Shown here piece after piece: positions 1 through 10,280 of a stretch of DNA of 64,000 bases. Below the pieces are notes generated by a model. The model ran no database searches. It saw nothing but the letters and a program-made list of their open reading frames with translations, and was not told the DNA's origin. Each line of letters opens with the position of its first letter. Positions within the stretch are counted from its first letter, which is position 1. The position numbers and the translations under genes are program-made. Origin of the DNA: Candidatus Zhuqueibacterota bacterium (lineage in GTDB: Bacteria; Zhuqueibacterota; Zhuqueibacteria; Thermofontimicrobiales; Thiofontviventaceae); contig JAFGOE010000083.1 in NCBI GenBank assembly GCA_016926625.1, positions 24,569-88,568 on the forward strand, written 5' to 3'.

Positions 1-1293
1 TTTCGCTACTTCCTCTTCGGATCGACACCGTCTAAAATCAAACCCGATCTGCGCGCGGATCTGCCTACTACAGGGGAACAGGTGTACGACGTTCGTCAGC
101 ATTTCGGTACGTTCATCAAGCAGGAAGGGCATTTGAGTTTTGGCCGAATCTATATTCCTCTGGTAGGATTAAATCGGATCACCGATCGATATTTCGCCAT
201 GGATATTGTTTTCACAATCGGTGATGATTTATTATGGTCTGGTCTGCCTCAGATATTTACGGTACTGACTATTATCTATTTTTTAATTAACATCTTCGTC
301 ATTCGTCGGGTGATCACCTTCGGGTCACAAATCAATAAAATGATCGTTAATAAATTCAACCAATTGAAACATGGTATTCGACAGATCTCATCTGGCAATC
401 TGGACTATAAAATCAGGCTGGGAGGAGAGGATGAATTCGTGGAGTTAGCCGATCACTTCAACGAAATGGGTGATCGTTTGAAACAGACGATGGATGAGGC
501 CCGGGAAAAAGACAGATTACAATACGAGTTGCATTTGGCGAGACAGGTCCAACTGAGCCTTTTGCCTGAAACATTACCCGAGATACCCCATTATATTATT
601 TCCGCATCCATGGAGACAGCGACTGAGGTGGGAGGCGATTTCTATGATTTTATGCCTCTCGGTAACGGCAAATACTTATTTTCGATTGGGGATGTATCCG
701 GAAAAGGATCATCTGCCGCACTATATATGGCGCAGTATATGAGTCTGTTCCGCTATTCACGCCAGTTCACCAATGAACCAAAAAAGATAGCGCAGGGACT
801 CAATGATTATTTCTCGGCGAATGTCAACGATTTACAGATTTTTATAACGGCGATCATCGGATTGTTGGACACGAACACGCATACCATTGAAATCATCAGG
901 ATGGGGCATACAGAACCGGTTATTATACCGGCTGATGATAGCAAAAAGATACGCTTTTTGAAGGCAAAAGGAATTGGTGTGGGATTGACACGTAAGTTTA
1001 AGACCTTCGACAGGTTAGTCGAAAGCAAAACTATATCCATGGATAACGGGGATACCCTGTTTATGTATACGGATGGCATTATCGAAGCGAACAAGGTGGA
1101 CAAGGGTGAGGATGGTGAAGGAACGTTTGAACAGTATGGTGAAGAGAAATTATACGAAATCCTCACTAAAAACAGAAACAGAGCACCTTTTGAGCTGATT
1201 AAGCTGCTGGAAGAAGATATTGAACGGTTCTATGATGGCAGGCCAAGAATCGATGATCAAACATTACTGATTATCCGACGCAGTGACGTATAG
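1..1293 (+). CDS. HAMP + PP2C/SpoIIE-type serine phosphatase (RsbU-like), 5' truncated by window edge
   Basis: Frame is open from base 1 without a stop; TM segment, HAMP-like region, then VGGDFYDFMPL...GDVSGKGSSAALYMA...LFMYTDGIIEA typical of SpoIIE phosphatases. Confidence 0.9.
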   Translation, partial: FRYFLFGSTPSKIKPDLRADLPTTGEQVYDVRQHFGTFIKQEGHLSFGRIYIPLVGLNRITDRYFAMDIVFTIGDDLLWSGLPQIFTVLTIIYFLINIFVIRRVITFGSQINKMIVNKFNQLKHGIRQISSGNLDYKIRLGGEDEFVELADHFNEMGDRLKQTMDEAREKDRLQYELHLARQVQLSLLPETLPEIPHYIISASMETATEVGGDFYDFMPLGNGKYLFSIGDVSGKGSSAALYMAQYMSLFRYSRQFTNEPKKIAQGLNDYFSANVNDLQIFITAIIGLLDTNTHTIEIIRMGHTEPVIIPADDSKKIRFLKAKGIGVGLTRKFKTFDRLVESKTISMDNGDTLFMYTDGIIEANKVDKGEDGEGTFEQYGEEKLYEILTKNRNRAPFELIKLLEEDIERFYDGRPRIDDQTLLIIRRSDV

Positions 1294-1558
1294 TGAATAG
1301 CCCCAGTTCGTCGCTTACCTTAAGCTTGCGCGGCTGAGATTGAAATAATCATCTGATGTGCATATGACAACCAATACACTCCAATTCGTTGCGTGCAATC
1401 CTTCTGGTTCATCGTGAAACGTTTTACAAAGCTCATTCAAAAAATTGAATTTCAATCCGATCCGCCTCGCAGAAAAATAGAGAGGATGAGCTATCCTTAA
1501 AGCGTAACGTTCGGATAGGTTCATCCGGATCTCTTGAAAAATCAAGGGGGCATACACA

Positions 1559-2749
1559 TCAAATTTTGTTCAGCGCCTGGTCAAGGTCCTTGATAATATC
1601 TCGATCGTCCTCACATCCCACGGATAGGCGTACTAATTCATCGGTGATATGGGCTTCGTATCGTCTCTTTCTATCGACATTCGCATGGGTCATCGATGCC
1701 GGATGTTGTATCAAAGATTCTATCCCACCTAATGACACGGCAAGAGTGATCAATTTTACATTATCCATAACGATCTTGCCGCCTTCCAATCCCTTTTTTA
1801 CACCGAAGCTGATCATCGATCCGAAACCATCCATCTGTTTTTTCGCCAATTCATGTTGAGGATGTTCCGGAAGGCCGGGATAGCTGACCCATTCAACGTT
1901 CGGATGATGTTTAAGAAATTCTGCTACTTTCATCGCGTTTGATGTACTTTTTTCAAGTCTTAGAGCGAGGCTCCTTACGCCTCTGAGAACGAGCCATGCC
2001 TGGTGCGGATCCATCGTACCACCGAGATAACGCAGCACTTTTCTTAATTCCAGGAAATGCTCTTCAGTTTTAGTAATCAGGATACCTCCCACGATGTCCG
2101 AATGTCCATTGATAAATTTAGTGAGGCTGTGCAGGACGACATCGGCACCGTGATCGAGGGGACGTTGTAGGTAAGGACTGGAAAACGTGTTATCAACGGC
2201 AAAAATCAGATTGTGTTTTCGGGCGATCTCGGCGCATTTTTTTATATCGGTAAGCGCGATGGTCGGATTGGCAGGCGTTTCGATGTAGAGTAATCGGGTA
2301 TTGGGTCGTATCTCTTTTTCTATGTTCGTCGTATCGGATGTATCGACAAAGGTGCTTTGAACGCCGAATCTGGAGAAATCACGTTCCAGCACAGTACGCG
2401 AGGCTCCATAAACAGCCGAAGTGCTGATGACATGGGCATCCTTATTCAGAAAGGTCATATATAATGTAGACACAGCCGCCATACCGGATGCAGTCGCCAG
2501 TCCATCATATCCATTTTCCAGATCGGCGACACATTTCTCCAGTGCTCTGATCGTCGGATTCGCGAGTCGCGTGTAGATAAAGCCCTCTTTTTTGCCTGAA
2601 AATTTATCGGCTCCGTCATTGGCATTCTTAAAGGCAAAGGTCGACGTCTGATAAATGGGAACGGATACTTCCCCAAAACGTATATCATCCTCCGATACAC
2701 CGCCGTGTATTGCTTTCGTTGCTAAATGCATGTCACTATGATCTTTCAT
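1559..2749 (-). CDS. Cys/Met metabolism PLP-dependent enzyme, probably methionine gamma-lyase
   Basis: YTRLANPT, ETPANPT, AVDNTFSSPYLQRPLDHGADVVLHSLTKFINGHSD PLP-lysine motif, SLGGIESLIQHPASMTHA. Confidence 0.9.
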   Translation of the reverse strand: MKDHSDMHLATKAIHGGVSEDDIRFGEVSVPIYQTSTFAFKNANDGADKFSGKKEGFIYTRLANPTIRALEKCVADLENGYDGLATASGMAAVSTLYMTFLNKDAHVISTSAVYGASRTVLERDFSRFGVQSTFVDTSDTTNIEKEIRPNTRLLYIETPANPTIALTDIKKCAEIARKHNLIFAVDNTFSSPYLQRPLDHGADVVLHSLTKFINGHSDIVGGILITKTEEHFLELRKVLRYLGGTMDPHQAWLVLRGVRSLALRLEKSTSNAMKVAEFLKHHPNVEWVSYPGLPEHPQHELAKKQMDGFGSMISFGVKKGLEGGKIVMDNVKLITLAVSLGGIESLIQHPASMTHANVDRKRRYEAHITDELVRLSVGCEDDRDIIKDLDQALNKI

Positions 2750-2799
2750 TATGCCTCCAATTTACATAAAAAGTTATCGTTCCTGCGGGTAAAAAAGAG

Positions 2800-3678
2800 C
2801 TAAGGAACGATTGAATATACGGTTTTGAAATTGAGTTTGGCGACTTCCTTCAGCGCATCGGTTCCGTAGCGGTTAATAAAATTTTTTCCCGCCTGGATAA
2901 CGCCTGAACCCGCTCCTTTGGGTAGTTCGATTTGAAATTTATGATTAAGATTACTCAGTTGACTCAGAAATTCGTGTCGCGCCAGAATTGAGGCGGCGGC
3001 GACAGCCGGATTTTTTTCAGCCCGTGTTTGTTGTATCAATTGAACCCGGATGTGCTTCTCGTGTAGCGCATCGGCAATGTAAGATTCATCTCCGAATTTA
3101 TCGGACAAAATAACATGGCAGTCAACCTGTTTAAGAACAGCTTCTATGGCCTGCGCGTGTGCTTCGCCTAAAAGTGCGTTTAGATTATTCGATTTCGGAT
3201 AGAGTTGATTGTATTTCAGCGGGGTCAATGTAACGATCGAGTGGATAAAAGTCTGCCCGATAAGTTCGGCAAAGCGGTGAATTGATTGGTCCGAAATATA
3301 TTTACTATCGCGCAGCTCAGCGGCCAGCCGGGTTTGAAGGTCCTGCCTGGTTATATAGACGGCGGCTACGCACAGGGGTCCGAAAAAATCACCTTTTCCT
3401 GATTCATCGGTTCCAATCCAGCTCTGTAGATCTGCGATATGTTCGAGTCCTTCGAATCGGTTCGAGGCGTCGAATAAACGATTCGAATAGTATTCTGCCT
3501 CGTCTCCTTGTAGAAGAAGTTTGCCGCTCTTAAAAAACGTGATGGTGGTCTTGTCCTTACGGGCTCGCCAAAACGCATAGTCTGCTGGCTTGAATGTGAA
3601 GCCGTTGTCGGATAATTGCTTTTTCAACGTCGGTTCGTTAGCGATATCATGTTTAAGAGAGATGATGTTCCTTGTCAT
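2800..3678 (-). CDS. rnhC: Ribonuclease HIII
   Basis: IGTDESGKGDFFGPLCVAAVY motif plus N-terminal TBP-like domain and AAASILARHEFL. Confidence 0.9.
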   Translation of the reverse strand: MTRNIISLKHDIANEPTLKKQLSDNGFTFKPADYAFWRARKDKTTITFFKSGKLLLQGDEAEYYSNRLFDASNRFEGLEHIADLQSWIGTDESGKGDFFGPLCVAAVYITRQDLQTRLAAELRDSKYISDQSIHRFAELIGQTFIHSIVTLTPLKYNQLYPKSNNLNALLGEAHAQAIEAVLKQVDCHVILSDKFGDESYIADALHEKHIRVQLIQQTRAEKNPAVAAASILARHEFLSQLSNLNHKFQIELPKGAGSGVIQAGKNFINRYGTDALKEVAKLNFKTVYSIVP

Positions 3679-3820
3679 AGTCCTTTAATCGATGCTATGA
3701 TGATGGTTACTGTATTCATAGGTATAATTGATTACGTTTCAGAGTGAACATTCTATTTTATTTTCCAATCGGGTAAATCGTGTGAACCCAATGTCGATCG
3801 ATGCTTGAATGTTGATTTTG

Positions 3821-6733
3821 TCATTCTTTTTGAGTTGCCGGACACACATCGGAGAAGGCGCAATATTTACAATTCATGTAGCCGGGATTCGCCGTATAAT
3901 CGCGTTTTCTGATACCACTTGCTGCTTCTTTGATGCTTTCTCTCGCCTTGTTTAACATTTTGTCGTCGATCAGGGTCGTACCGACGATGTCCGTCTCCAG
4001 AAAATGTAGTTCAGCGGCCACGGGTCTTTGTTCGTAGATCGTTTCGTAGGCGAGAGCATATATTGCCAGCTGCAGACTGCTTTTAGCGCGATTATCAGCA
4101 TCCTTTTGTTTTCTTACTTCAGACGACTTAAAATCGACGATGTAAACGTTACCATCTCTGATATCGACACGATCCCATCGGCCGATGATACGGTCGTAAT
4201 CGATGACGAAAGAAAATTCTTTTTCGATGTAAGTCGGTGAATAGGGTGATTTCTCCTGTTTGCTGTAGAAATTCCTTAACGCCTGTTTGCCTGCTTCGAG
4301 GCGTTGTCTTTCGTGTTCAGCACTGATAAAACCTTCGCTTACCCAGGATTTACAGAACACTTGAATCACGTCCTCTGCCGTCATGGACAGATCGTTCATC
4401 TTGTTCTTATGATATTCCTTGATGGCTTCATGGATGGCTTTCCCATAGATAATCGTATGGTGTGGCATCAGAGGCACTCTTAGAATATGAATGTATTTAT
4501 ATTTCAGAGGACAGGTCAGATAATCATCGATCACGTATTGACTGAGTGTGATGGGGTGGTCATCGGGAATGGTTGTGTAATGTTCGGACGATTTTTTAGG
4601 AACCGGTGCAAATCGCTCAATAGCCTCCAAAGCAGACGATTTGAGATAGTCCTCGTCGGCTTTGACTTTATCCATTGCCTCGATGACGAATTGACTTATT
4701 TTTCTCATGCGTGAACCACCGTAATCGCGAGCGCTGGTAAGGTACAGTTCTTGTTTGGCGCGTGTCATGCCGACATAGCATAACCGTCTTTCTTCCTGGA
4801 TGTGGAAATCACCTGACGGCAGAGTATCTTTGATCAATTCATCAGGCAAACTTATTGCGTCTTTCCTGTTTCTCGACGGGAATTTATCATGAACCATACT
4901 CACCATAAACACCACCGGAAACTCGAGTCCCTTTGCCTTGTGGATGGTAAGGATATTCACGGCGTTTTCATCGAAATCCGCTTCTGCTGTCGCTGGATCA
5001 TCGCCCGCATCGATCAGGGCTTCCAGGTGGGACACGAATTCGATGACTCTGTCGTTATGTAAGGCTAATTCACGGAAACCGCGTACAATTTCAAAGAAAC
5101 GGGCGATGTTTTTGATCTTGTAATCTTCATTTAGTTTGATCAGTCGGTTGAGGTAATCGGTATCTTTTAAGAAATTATACAACAGCACCCCTGTCTCTTC
5201 GTTCCTGCTGTTGTCAAGATACTTTTTCAGATCCGCAGTGAGTTTTTGTACGGTGACCAAACCCTCTTTGCTCAAATCGAGTTGAAATTCTTCACGATTC
5301 GTCAATACATAGTACAGCGTCTTGTTGCTGCGGCTGGCGACATTCATCGCCGCAGTAATATCCCTCATCGGAATCTGATAGATGTCCGAAGACGCCAGAT
5401 AAAAGAGCTGCATCGATTCGTCAACGTTGGCGATTACCTTGAGAAATGCGATTAATAAGCGGACCTCCTCGCGACCATAGAGTCCGCGATTACCACTGAA
5501 ACGAAACGGGATAGATCTCATGTTAAGCGATCGAATGAAAGCGTCGGCATCGTTATTGGAGCGAACCAGAATGGCGAAGTCGCTGTACTGATATTTATTT
5601 TCCCTGATTTTCTGCACAATGATGTCGGCGACACCGTCGGCTTCAGCGGTGAGTGTATCGTAATGCAAATGGCTGACGAATTTCTCGCCCGGTTCGGTTG
5701 CGATCAATCGTTTATCGATATTTTCCTGTACCTCGAGTCTGTCCGGATTATTGTGCCGTATCAATTTATAGGCCGAATCCAGTATGGCCTGAGTGGAGCG
5801 ATAATTTTTTACAAGAACCACCAATTGGGCATGAGGATAGACTTTTTTGAAACTGAGTATGTTACTGATGGCGGCTCCTCTGAATTTATAAATCGATTGA
5901 TCATCGTCGGCTACGACGGTGATGTTGGCATGGTCGCCGGCGAGTAAGCGAATTAACTGAAATTGCGCGTAGTTCGTATCCTGAAATTCATCGATTAAAA
6001 TGAATTGGTAATAGTTTTGTATTTTGGCCAGCAGAGCGGGGTTTTGTCGTAATAGCTGCAAGGTCAATGATACCTGATCACCGAAATCGACTTTTCCTTC
6101 ACGCGACATCAGTTCCTGGAATTTTTTGTAACCGTCGGCTAATTCGGAATGTTGTTTAAAATGGTCGATGAGCTCTTCGCTCGTGCTGCCATCGTCGATT
6201 TTTGTTTTTAGCTGATTAACATAGGCGATATATTCATCAGGACTTATATCTTCATCTTTCGCGCGGCTGTATAGATTTAAAATCGAGTCGATAAATTTTG
6301 TTGGATCGCCTAACGGACGAAATATATTAAACGGGAAATCGAATAGTCGTTCTTTGAGAAAAATAATCTGTTCCGGTCGCGACAGCACTCTGAAGTCAGA
6401 CGATAAACCCAGATAAACTGCATACTCACGCAGCAATCGATCTCCGAATGAATGAAAGGTCGATATGGTTACGTTAGTAAATCCATAAGGCAATAACAGA
6501 TCGACACGTTCTTCCATTTCCGATGCTGCTTTATCGGTGAACGTGAGGGCGAGAATTTCTTCGGGCAGAGCCATTTTACTGTATATCAGGTAAGCAATTC
6601 GTTGAGTGATGACTTTCGTCTTTCCTGTGCCTGCTCCGGCTACGATCATGAGCGGACCTGATCCAAATTTAACTGCGTCACGCTGTTCTTCATTTAATTC
6701 AGATAATAGTATGTGTTCGTTTAATTCCTTCAC
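3821..6733 (-). CDS. UvrD/PcrA-type superfamily 1 helicase fused to a C-terminal RecB-like PD-(D/E)XK nuclease with Fe-S-type cysteines
   Basis: Walker A GAGTGKTKVITQRI, DEFQDTNYAQ, VLVKNYRS, VNILTIHKAKGLEFPVVF; C-terminus YIVDFKSS and CPLKYKY...CKYCAFSDVC. Confidence 0.92.
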   Translation of the reverse strand: MKELNEHILLSELNEEQRDAVKFGSGPLMIVAGAGTGKTKVITQRIAYLIYSKMALPEEILALTFTDKAASEMEERVDLLLPYGFTNVTISTFHSFGDRLLREYAVYLGLSSDFRVLSRPEQIIFLKERLFDFPFNIFRPLGDPTKFIDSILNLYSRAKDEDISPDEYIAYVNQLKTKIDDGSTSEELIDHFKQHSELADGYKKFQELMSREGKVDFGDQVSLTLQLLRQNPALLAKIQNYYQFILIDEFQDTNYAQFQLIRLLAGDHANITVVADDDQSIYKFRGAAISNILSFKKVYPHAQLVVLVKNYRSTQAILDSAYKLIRHNNPDRLEVQENIDKRLIATEPGEKFVSHLHYDTLTAEADGVADIIVQKIRENKYQYSDFAILVRSNNDADAFIRSLNMRSIPFRFSGNRGLYGREEVRLLIAFLKVIANVDESMQLFYLASSDIYQIPMRDITAAMNVASRSNKTLYYVLTNREEFQLDLSKEGLVTVQKLTADLKKYLDNSRNEETGVLLYNFLKDTDYLNRLIKLNEDYKIKNIARFFEIVRGFRELALHNDRVIEFVSHLEALIDAGDDPATAEADFDENAVNILTIHKAKGLEFPVVFMVSMVHDKFPSRNRKDAISLPDELIKDTLPSGDFHIQEERRLCYVGMTRAKQELYLTSARDYGGSRMRKISQFVIEAMDKVKADEDYLKSSALEAIERFAPVPKKSSEHYTTIPDDHPITLSQYVIDDYLTCPLKYKYIHILRVPLMPHHTIIYGKAIHEAIKEYHKNKMNDLSMTAEDVIQVFCKSWVSEGFISAEHERQRLEAGKQALRNFYSKQEKSPYSPTYIEKEFSFVIDYDRIIGRWDRVDIRDGNVYIVDFKSSEVRKQKDADNRAKSSLQLAIYALAYETIYEQRPVAAELHFLETDIVGTTLIDDKMLNKARESIKEAASGIRKRDYTANPGYMNCKYCAFSDVCPATQKE

Positions 6734-6962
6734 GATTGAACTGAATCCCGCTTTGTGCTTAGATGTATTTTAATTGTTGTTTGAAAAAGAATTTTGAAGA
6801 ATTACAATGAATGATCGAGTAATACATATGAAAAATATAAATAATAATTTTAAATTAAGCAAATTCTATTTATTAATTATTTACGACGATGCGAGCAAAA
6901 TTTGATTCGAATACAGGTAAAAGAAACCCTATTTCTCAGGATCCTATCATAAATTCAGATTA

Positions 6963-7181
6963 CTATTTAGTATTCGTCAATGATCTGCTGTTCATATCAT
7001 GAACGTCCGGGCAGTCTGATTCGTCATGTGAAATATCTTCTCCGTCACCCTTTTTATAAAATGGACAGTTATCGCAGTTCATGTTGCATTTAGGCGTCCG
7101 AATTTTTTTAATTATAACATAAATCAGATAGACAAGTGAAATGATAACGCTTATATATACAATTAAATCTTGCCACCACAT
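6963..7181 (-). CDS. FeoB-associated Cys-rich membrane protein
   Basis: Directly after feoB; one TM helix then KCNMNCDNCPFYKK; GGAGG before ATG at 7181 (start moved from the ORF-track 7208). Confidence 0.75.
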   Translation of the reverse strand: MWWQDLIVYISVIISLVYLIYVIIKKIRTPKCNMNCDNCPFYKKGDGEDISHDESDCPDVHDMNSRSLTNTK

Positions 7182-7182
7182 G

Positions 7183-9450
7183 TTAACCTCCGATAGGCAG
7201 TATAGCACTAAACTGATAGATGAGTGTCGCCATCAGCCAGGCAATGACGAGAGTGTATCCGGCGAGGAAAATCGGATATTTCCATTTTCCGAGTTCCTTT
7301 TTAACCACAGCGAGAGTGGCGATGCATGGGACGTACAGGAGGATGAAGATCATCAGTGCGAGGACATTTCTGGCGTTATACATCGGATCATTTCTCAGTT
7401 TTTCTTTTAGAGTCGCGGTACCGTGCAAATCCGGAATTTCATCATCATGCATCGTGCCTATACCGTACACAATTCCCATTGTAGAGATAATTACTTCCTT
7501 CGCCGCGAATCCGGCGATCAGTGCAATATCCATTCTCCAATCAAAACCACACGGCTTAAATACGGGTTCAATGAAATTACCTAACCGACCACCGTAGCTA
7601 TGTCTCAATTTTTCAGTGGCCAGCTTATTTTCCATCTCTGTGAGTTGATGTTGGTAATCTAACCGTAATCGTGTACGTTCTTCACTGTTTTTCGAATGTG
7701 ATGCTTGAACCTCATATGTCTGCTTCAATGACATGACCCTGCGATGATAATCATCAATCTGCTTCTGCGGCCGCGGGAAATAGAGAAAGAACCAGATGAC
7801 AATCGAAGCAGCGAGGATAAAGGTCCCAGCTTTTTTTACGTAAGTCCAGCTTTTCTCCCATACATGCGTCAATACGCCACGTAACGTTGGAACACGATAC
7901 GGAGGCAACTCCATGACGAACGGTGAAGCCTCGCCTCGATAATAGGTCAGGCGAAAAATTTTCGCGATGATGAGGGCGACAACCCATCCAAGAAACCAGA
8001 TACTCCAGAAAACAATTCCGGCACGATGGGCAAAGAACGCCGAGGCAAGCATAGCAATGACCGGTGTCTTGGCTCCGCACATCATAAGCGGCGAGACCAG
8101 TATCGTCAAAACACGGTCTTTAGGATTAACAAGGGTTCTGGCGCTCATGACTCCCGGTACTGCACAACCGGTCGAGATCATCATGGGTATAAAACTTCTG
8201 CCGTGCAGACCGAAAATATGCATGAATTTATCCATTACGAAAGCCGCACGTGCCATGTACCCGGTATCTTCCAGAAACGACAGGCCCAGGAAGAGCAGAA
8301 TAACGATAGGGAAAAAAACCAGTACCCCGCCCACACCACTGATAATGGCTTCGGTGAGAAAATCCCGCAAGATCCCTTCTGATAAACTGTGCGTTATCAG
8401 GTCATTGACCAGGCTAAAGAAATAATCGATCATACCGGAAATCGGATTCCCGACGCTGAACGTGATATGGTAAATTAAAAACATGATACCCAGGAAAATG
8501 ATTAATCCCAAATATTTATTCAAGATAATTCTGTCGATCGATTCGGTGTAATCTATCCTGCTCGAAGATGAGTCGATCTTCACCACTTCTTTGCACGCAC
8601 CATGAATGTAAGCGTATCGTTGCTCACTCACCACCACCTCCGGATCTTCACCAAAATGGCGTGATACCCATAGGCGACTCTTTTCGGCTGCATCGAGTAC
8701 TGCCTGACTGTTCTGATGTCTTCTTTTGATTCGGTCGACCGCATCTGTATCATTTTCGAGTAATTTGATCGCCATCCAATGCAGGGGATACCTGCTGACG
8801 AACTCTTGATCGGTTCTCAATACACTGATCAACGATGATATTTGGCTCTCCAGTTCAAGTCCATAATTCAATTTTCTTGTACTCGGTTCGATGACACCAT
8901 CGGCCAGATTTAGGGCTGCTTGGAGCAATTCATCGACTCCCTTACCGCGCGAACCGATCGTCTTTACAAACGGGATGCCAAGGATGATGCCTAACTGATA
9001 CTCATCGATAAGTATTCCGTTTCGGATTGCCTCGTCGGTCATGTTTAAGGCGCCTACGATCGGTACTCCTAACTCCTGAAATTGCAGGCAGAGGTAAAGA
9101 TTCCGTTCGAGGTTAGTCGAGTCGATGATATCGATAATAATATCTGGTTTCTCCCTCAAAACGAAATCGCGAGTCACAATTTCTTCAATCGAGAACGCCG
9201 TCAGGCTATAGGTCCCCGGCAGATCGATAATTTCGATGAACCTGCCGTCACGTTCAATTTTGCCGACTTTTTTTTCCACCGTGACGCCCGGATAGTTGCC
9301 GACGTGTTGCGATTCACCGGTGAGTGCATTGAAGATGCTGGTTTTGCCGGAGTTTGGATTTCCGGCCAGGGCGATTCTAATTTTACCTTTATTTTCAAGG
9401 GCAGGCAGCTTTGTATTTGTCCTGGCTTTGTTGTCCGACGATAGACGCAT
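7183..9450 (-). CDS. feoB: Ferrous iron transport protein B
   Basis: GNPNSGKTSIFNALTG, DLPGTYSL, polytopic C-terminal domain with FeoB Gate motifs. Confidence 0.97.
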   Translation of the reverse strand: MRLSSDNKARTNTKLPALENKGKIRIALAGNPNSGKTSIFNALTGESQHVGNYPGVTVEKKVGKIERDGRFIEIIDLPGTYSLTAFSIEEIVTRDFVLREKPDIIIDIIDSTNLERNLYLCLQFQELGVPIVGALNMTDEAIRNGILIDEYQLGIILGIPFVKTIGSRGKGVDELLQAALNLADGVIEPSTRKLNYGLELESQISSLISVLRTDQEFVSRYPLHWMAIKLLENDTDAVDRIKRRHQNSQAVLDAAEKSRLWVSRHFGEDPEVVVSEQRYAYIHGACKEVVKIDSSSSRIDYTESIDRIILNKYLGLIIFLGIMFLIYHITFSVGNPISGMIDYFFSLVNDLITHSLSEGILRDFLTEAIISGVGGVLVFFPIVILLFLGLSFLEDTGYMARAAFVMDKFMHIFGLHGRSFIPMMISTGCAVPGVMSARTLVNPKDRVLTILVSPLMMCGAKTPVIAMLASAFFAHRAGIVFWSIWFLGWVVALIIAKIFRLTYYRGEASPFVMELPPYRVPTLRGVLTHVWEKSWTYVKKAGTFILAASIVIWFFLYFPRPQKQIDDYHRRVMSLKQTYEVQASHSKNSEERTRLRLDYQHQLTEMENKLATEKLRHSYGGRLGNFIEPVFKPCGFDWRMDIALIAGFAAKEVIISTMGIVYGIGTMHDDEIPDLHGTATLKEKLRNDPMYNARNVLALMIFILLYVPCIATLAVVKKELGKWKYPIFLAGYTLVIAWLMATLIYQFSAILPIGG

Positions 9451-9677
9451 TATTTTATTTCCTCGACTAGTATCTGTCTTGCTTCCGACCGTCGTACTGA
9501 GACCTTAAATCCTTTTAGCTGCAGCTCGATGGGGTCTTTTAATAACGCTTCTCGCAACACTGTGCCGCAAGCTCCTCGGATAATACCCATATCGACCAGC
9601 CTGCGCCTAATCTCTCCTCTCGCCCTAAGCCCGATAATCATAAAATGTCCACCATCTTTAATATCGCATAGATTCAT
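9450..9677 (-). CDS. feoA: Ferrous iron transport protein A
   Basis: 75 aa SH3-like FeoA, RLVDMGIIRGACGTVLREALLKDPIELQLKGFKVSVRRSEA; adjacent to feoB. Confidence 0.93.
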   Translation of the reverse strand: MNLCDIKDGGHFMIIGLRARGEIRRRLVDMGIIRGACGTVLREALLKDPIELQLKGFKVSVRRSEARQILVEEIK

Positions 9678-9713
9678 TAACCATTTCCTTAAAAAAAAAC
9701 GTTGTTATTCTCG

Positions 9714-10139
9714 CTAAATTCCTGCCTTAAAGGCCTTATAGTGTTCTAACCATTCGGGATGACTCTGTATGTACGATATAAAATCCACCAGAGAATCAAG
9801 AATCTCCGAACTCATATGATGTTCGAGCACACATGCATTTTCTTTGGCCGTCATTTCATTGATGTCTAAAATTTTCTCCAGAAAAATCTCTATGATTTTA
9901 TGACGTCTTTCCAGCATCCGCCCCAGTTTTACTCCAGTTTCAGTCAACTCTACAAGTCCGTAATTTTCGTGCTTCACCAGCTTCTTGTCTTTCAAATACG
10001 ACAGAGCGGTAGAAACACTCGATTTTGTTACCCCGCGCTTATGTGCGATGTCTTTTACGCGTGCAACTTTCTCATTCTTCTGAAGCTCATAGATGATTTC
10101 AACATATTCCTGAGTGGTTGTGTCGAATTCTAAAGTCAT
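9714..10139 (-). CDS. DtxR/MntR-family metal-dependent transcriptional regulator
   Basis: Winged HTH, AHKRGVTKSSVSTALSYLKDKKLVKHENYGLVELTETG, ERRHKIIEIFLEKIL; head of the feo gene cluster. Confidence 0.92.
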   Translation of the reverse strand: MTLEFDTTTQEYVEIIYELQKNEKVARVKDIAHKRGVTKSSVSTALSYLKDKKLVKHENYGLVELTETGVKLGRMLERRHKIIEIFLEKILDINEMTAKENACVLEHHMSSEILDSLVDFISYIQSHPEWLEHYKAFKAGI

Positions 10140-10154
10140 GATTTATCCTAATTA

Positions 10155-10170
10155 GTTTGAACTATCAAAC
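10155..10170. promoter_or_regulatory. Candidate DtxR-family operator (GTTTGA-ACTA-TCAAAC)
   Basis: Perfect 6-bp inverted repeat with 4-bp spacer, 16 bp upstream of the dtxR-like start codon. Confidence 0.5.
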
Positions 10171-10280
10171 AAAGTTAAATTTATCAAATATTATTTGTAA
10201 AAGCAATAAAAAATTTTTTTTACTTGAAATATATGCTAAAAATGATATCTTAGAATAAGTAGTTTTAGGAGCACGGCGCT

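Noticed and set aside
1315-1557. 80-aa minus-strand ORF
   Set aside because: No recognisable domain and the leftmost start has no clear SD; probably a chance ORF in an intergenic gap
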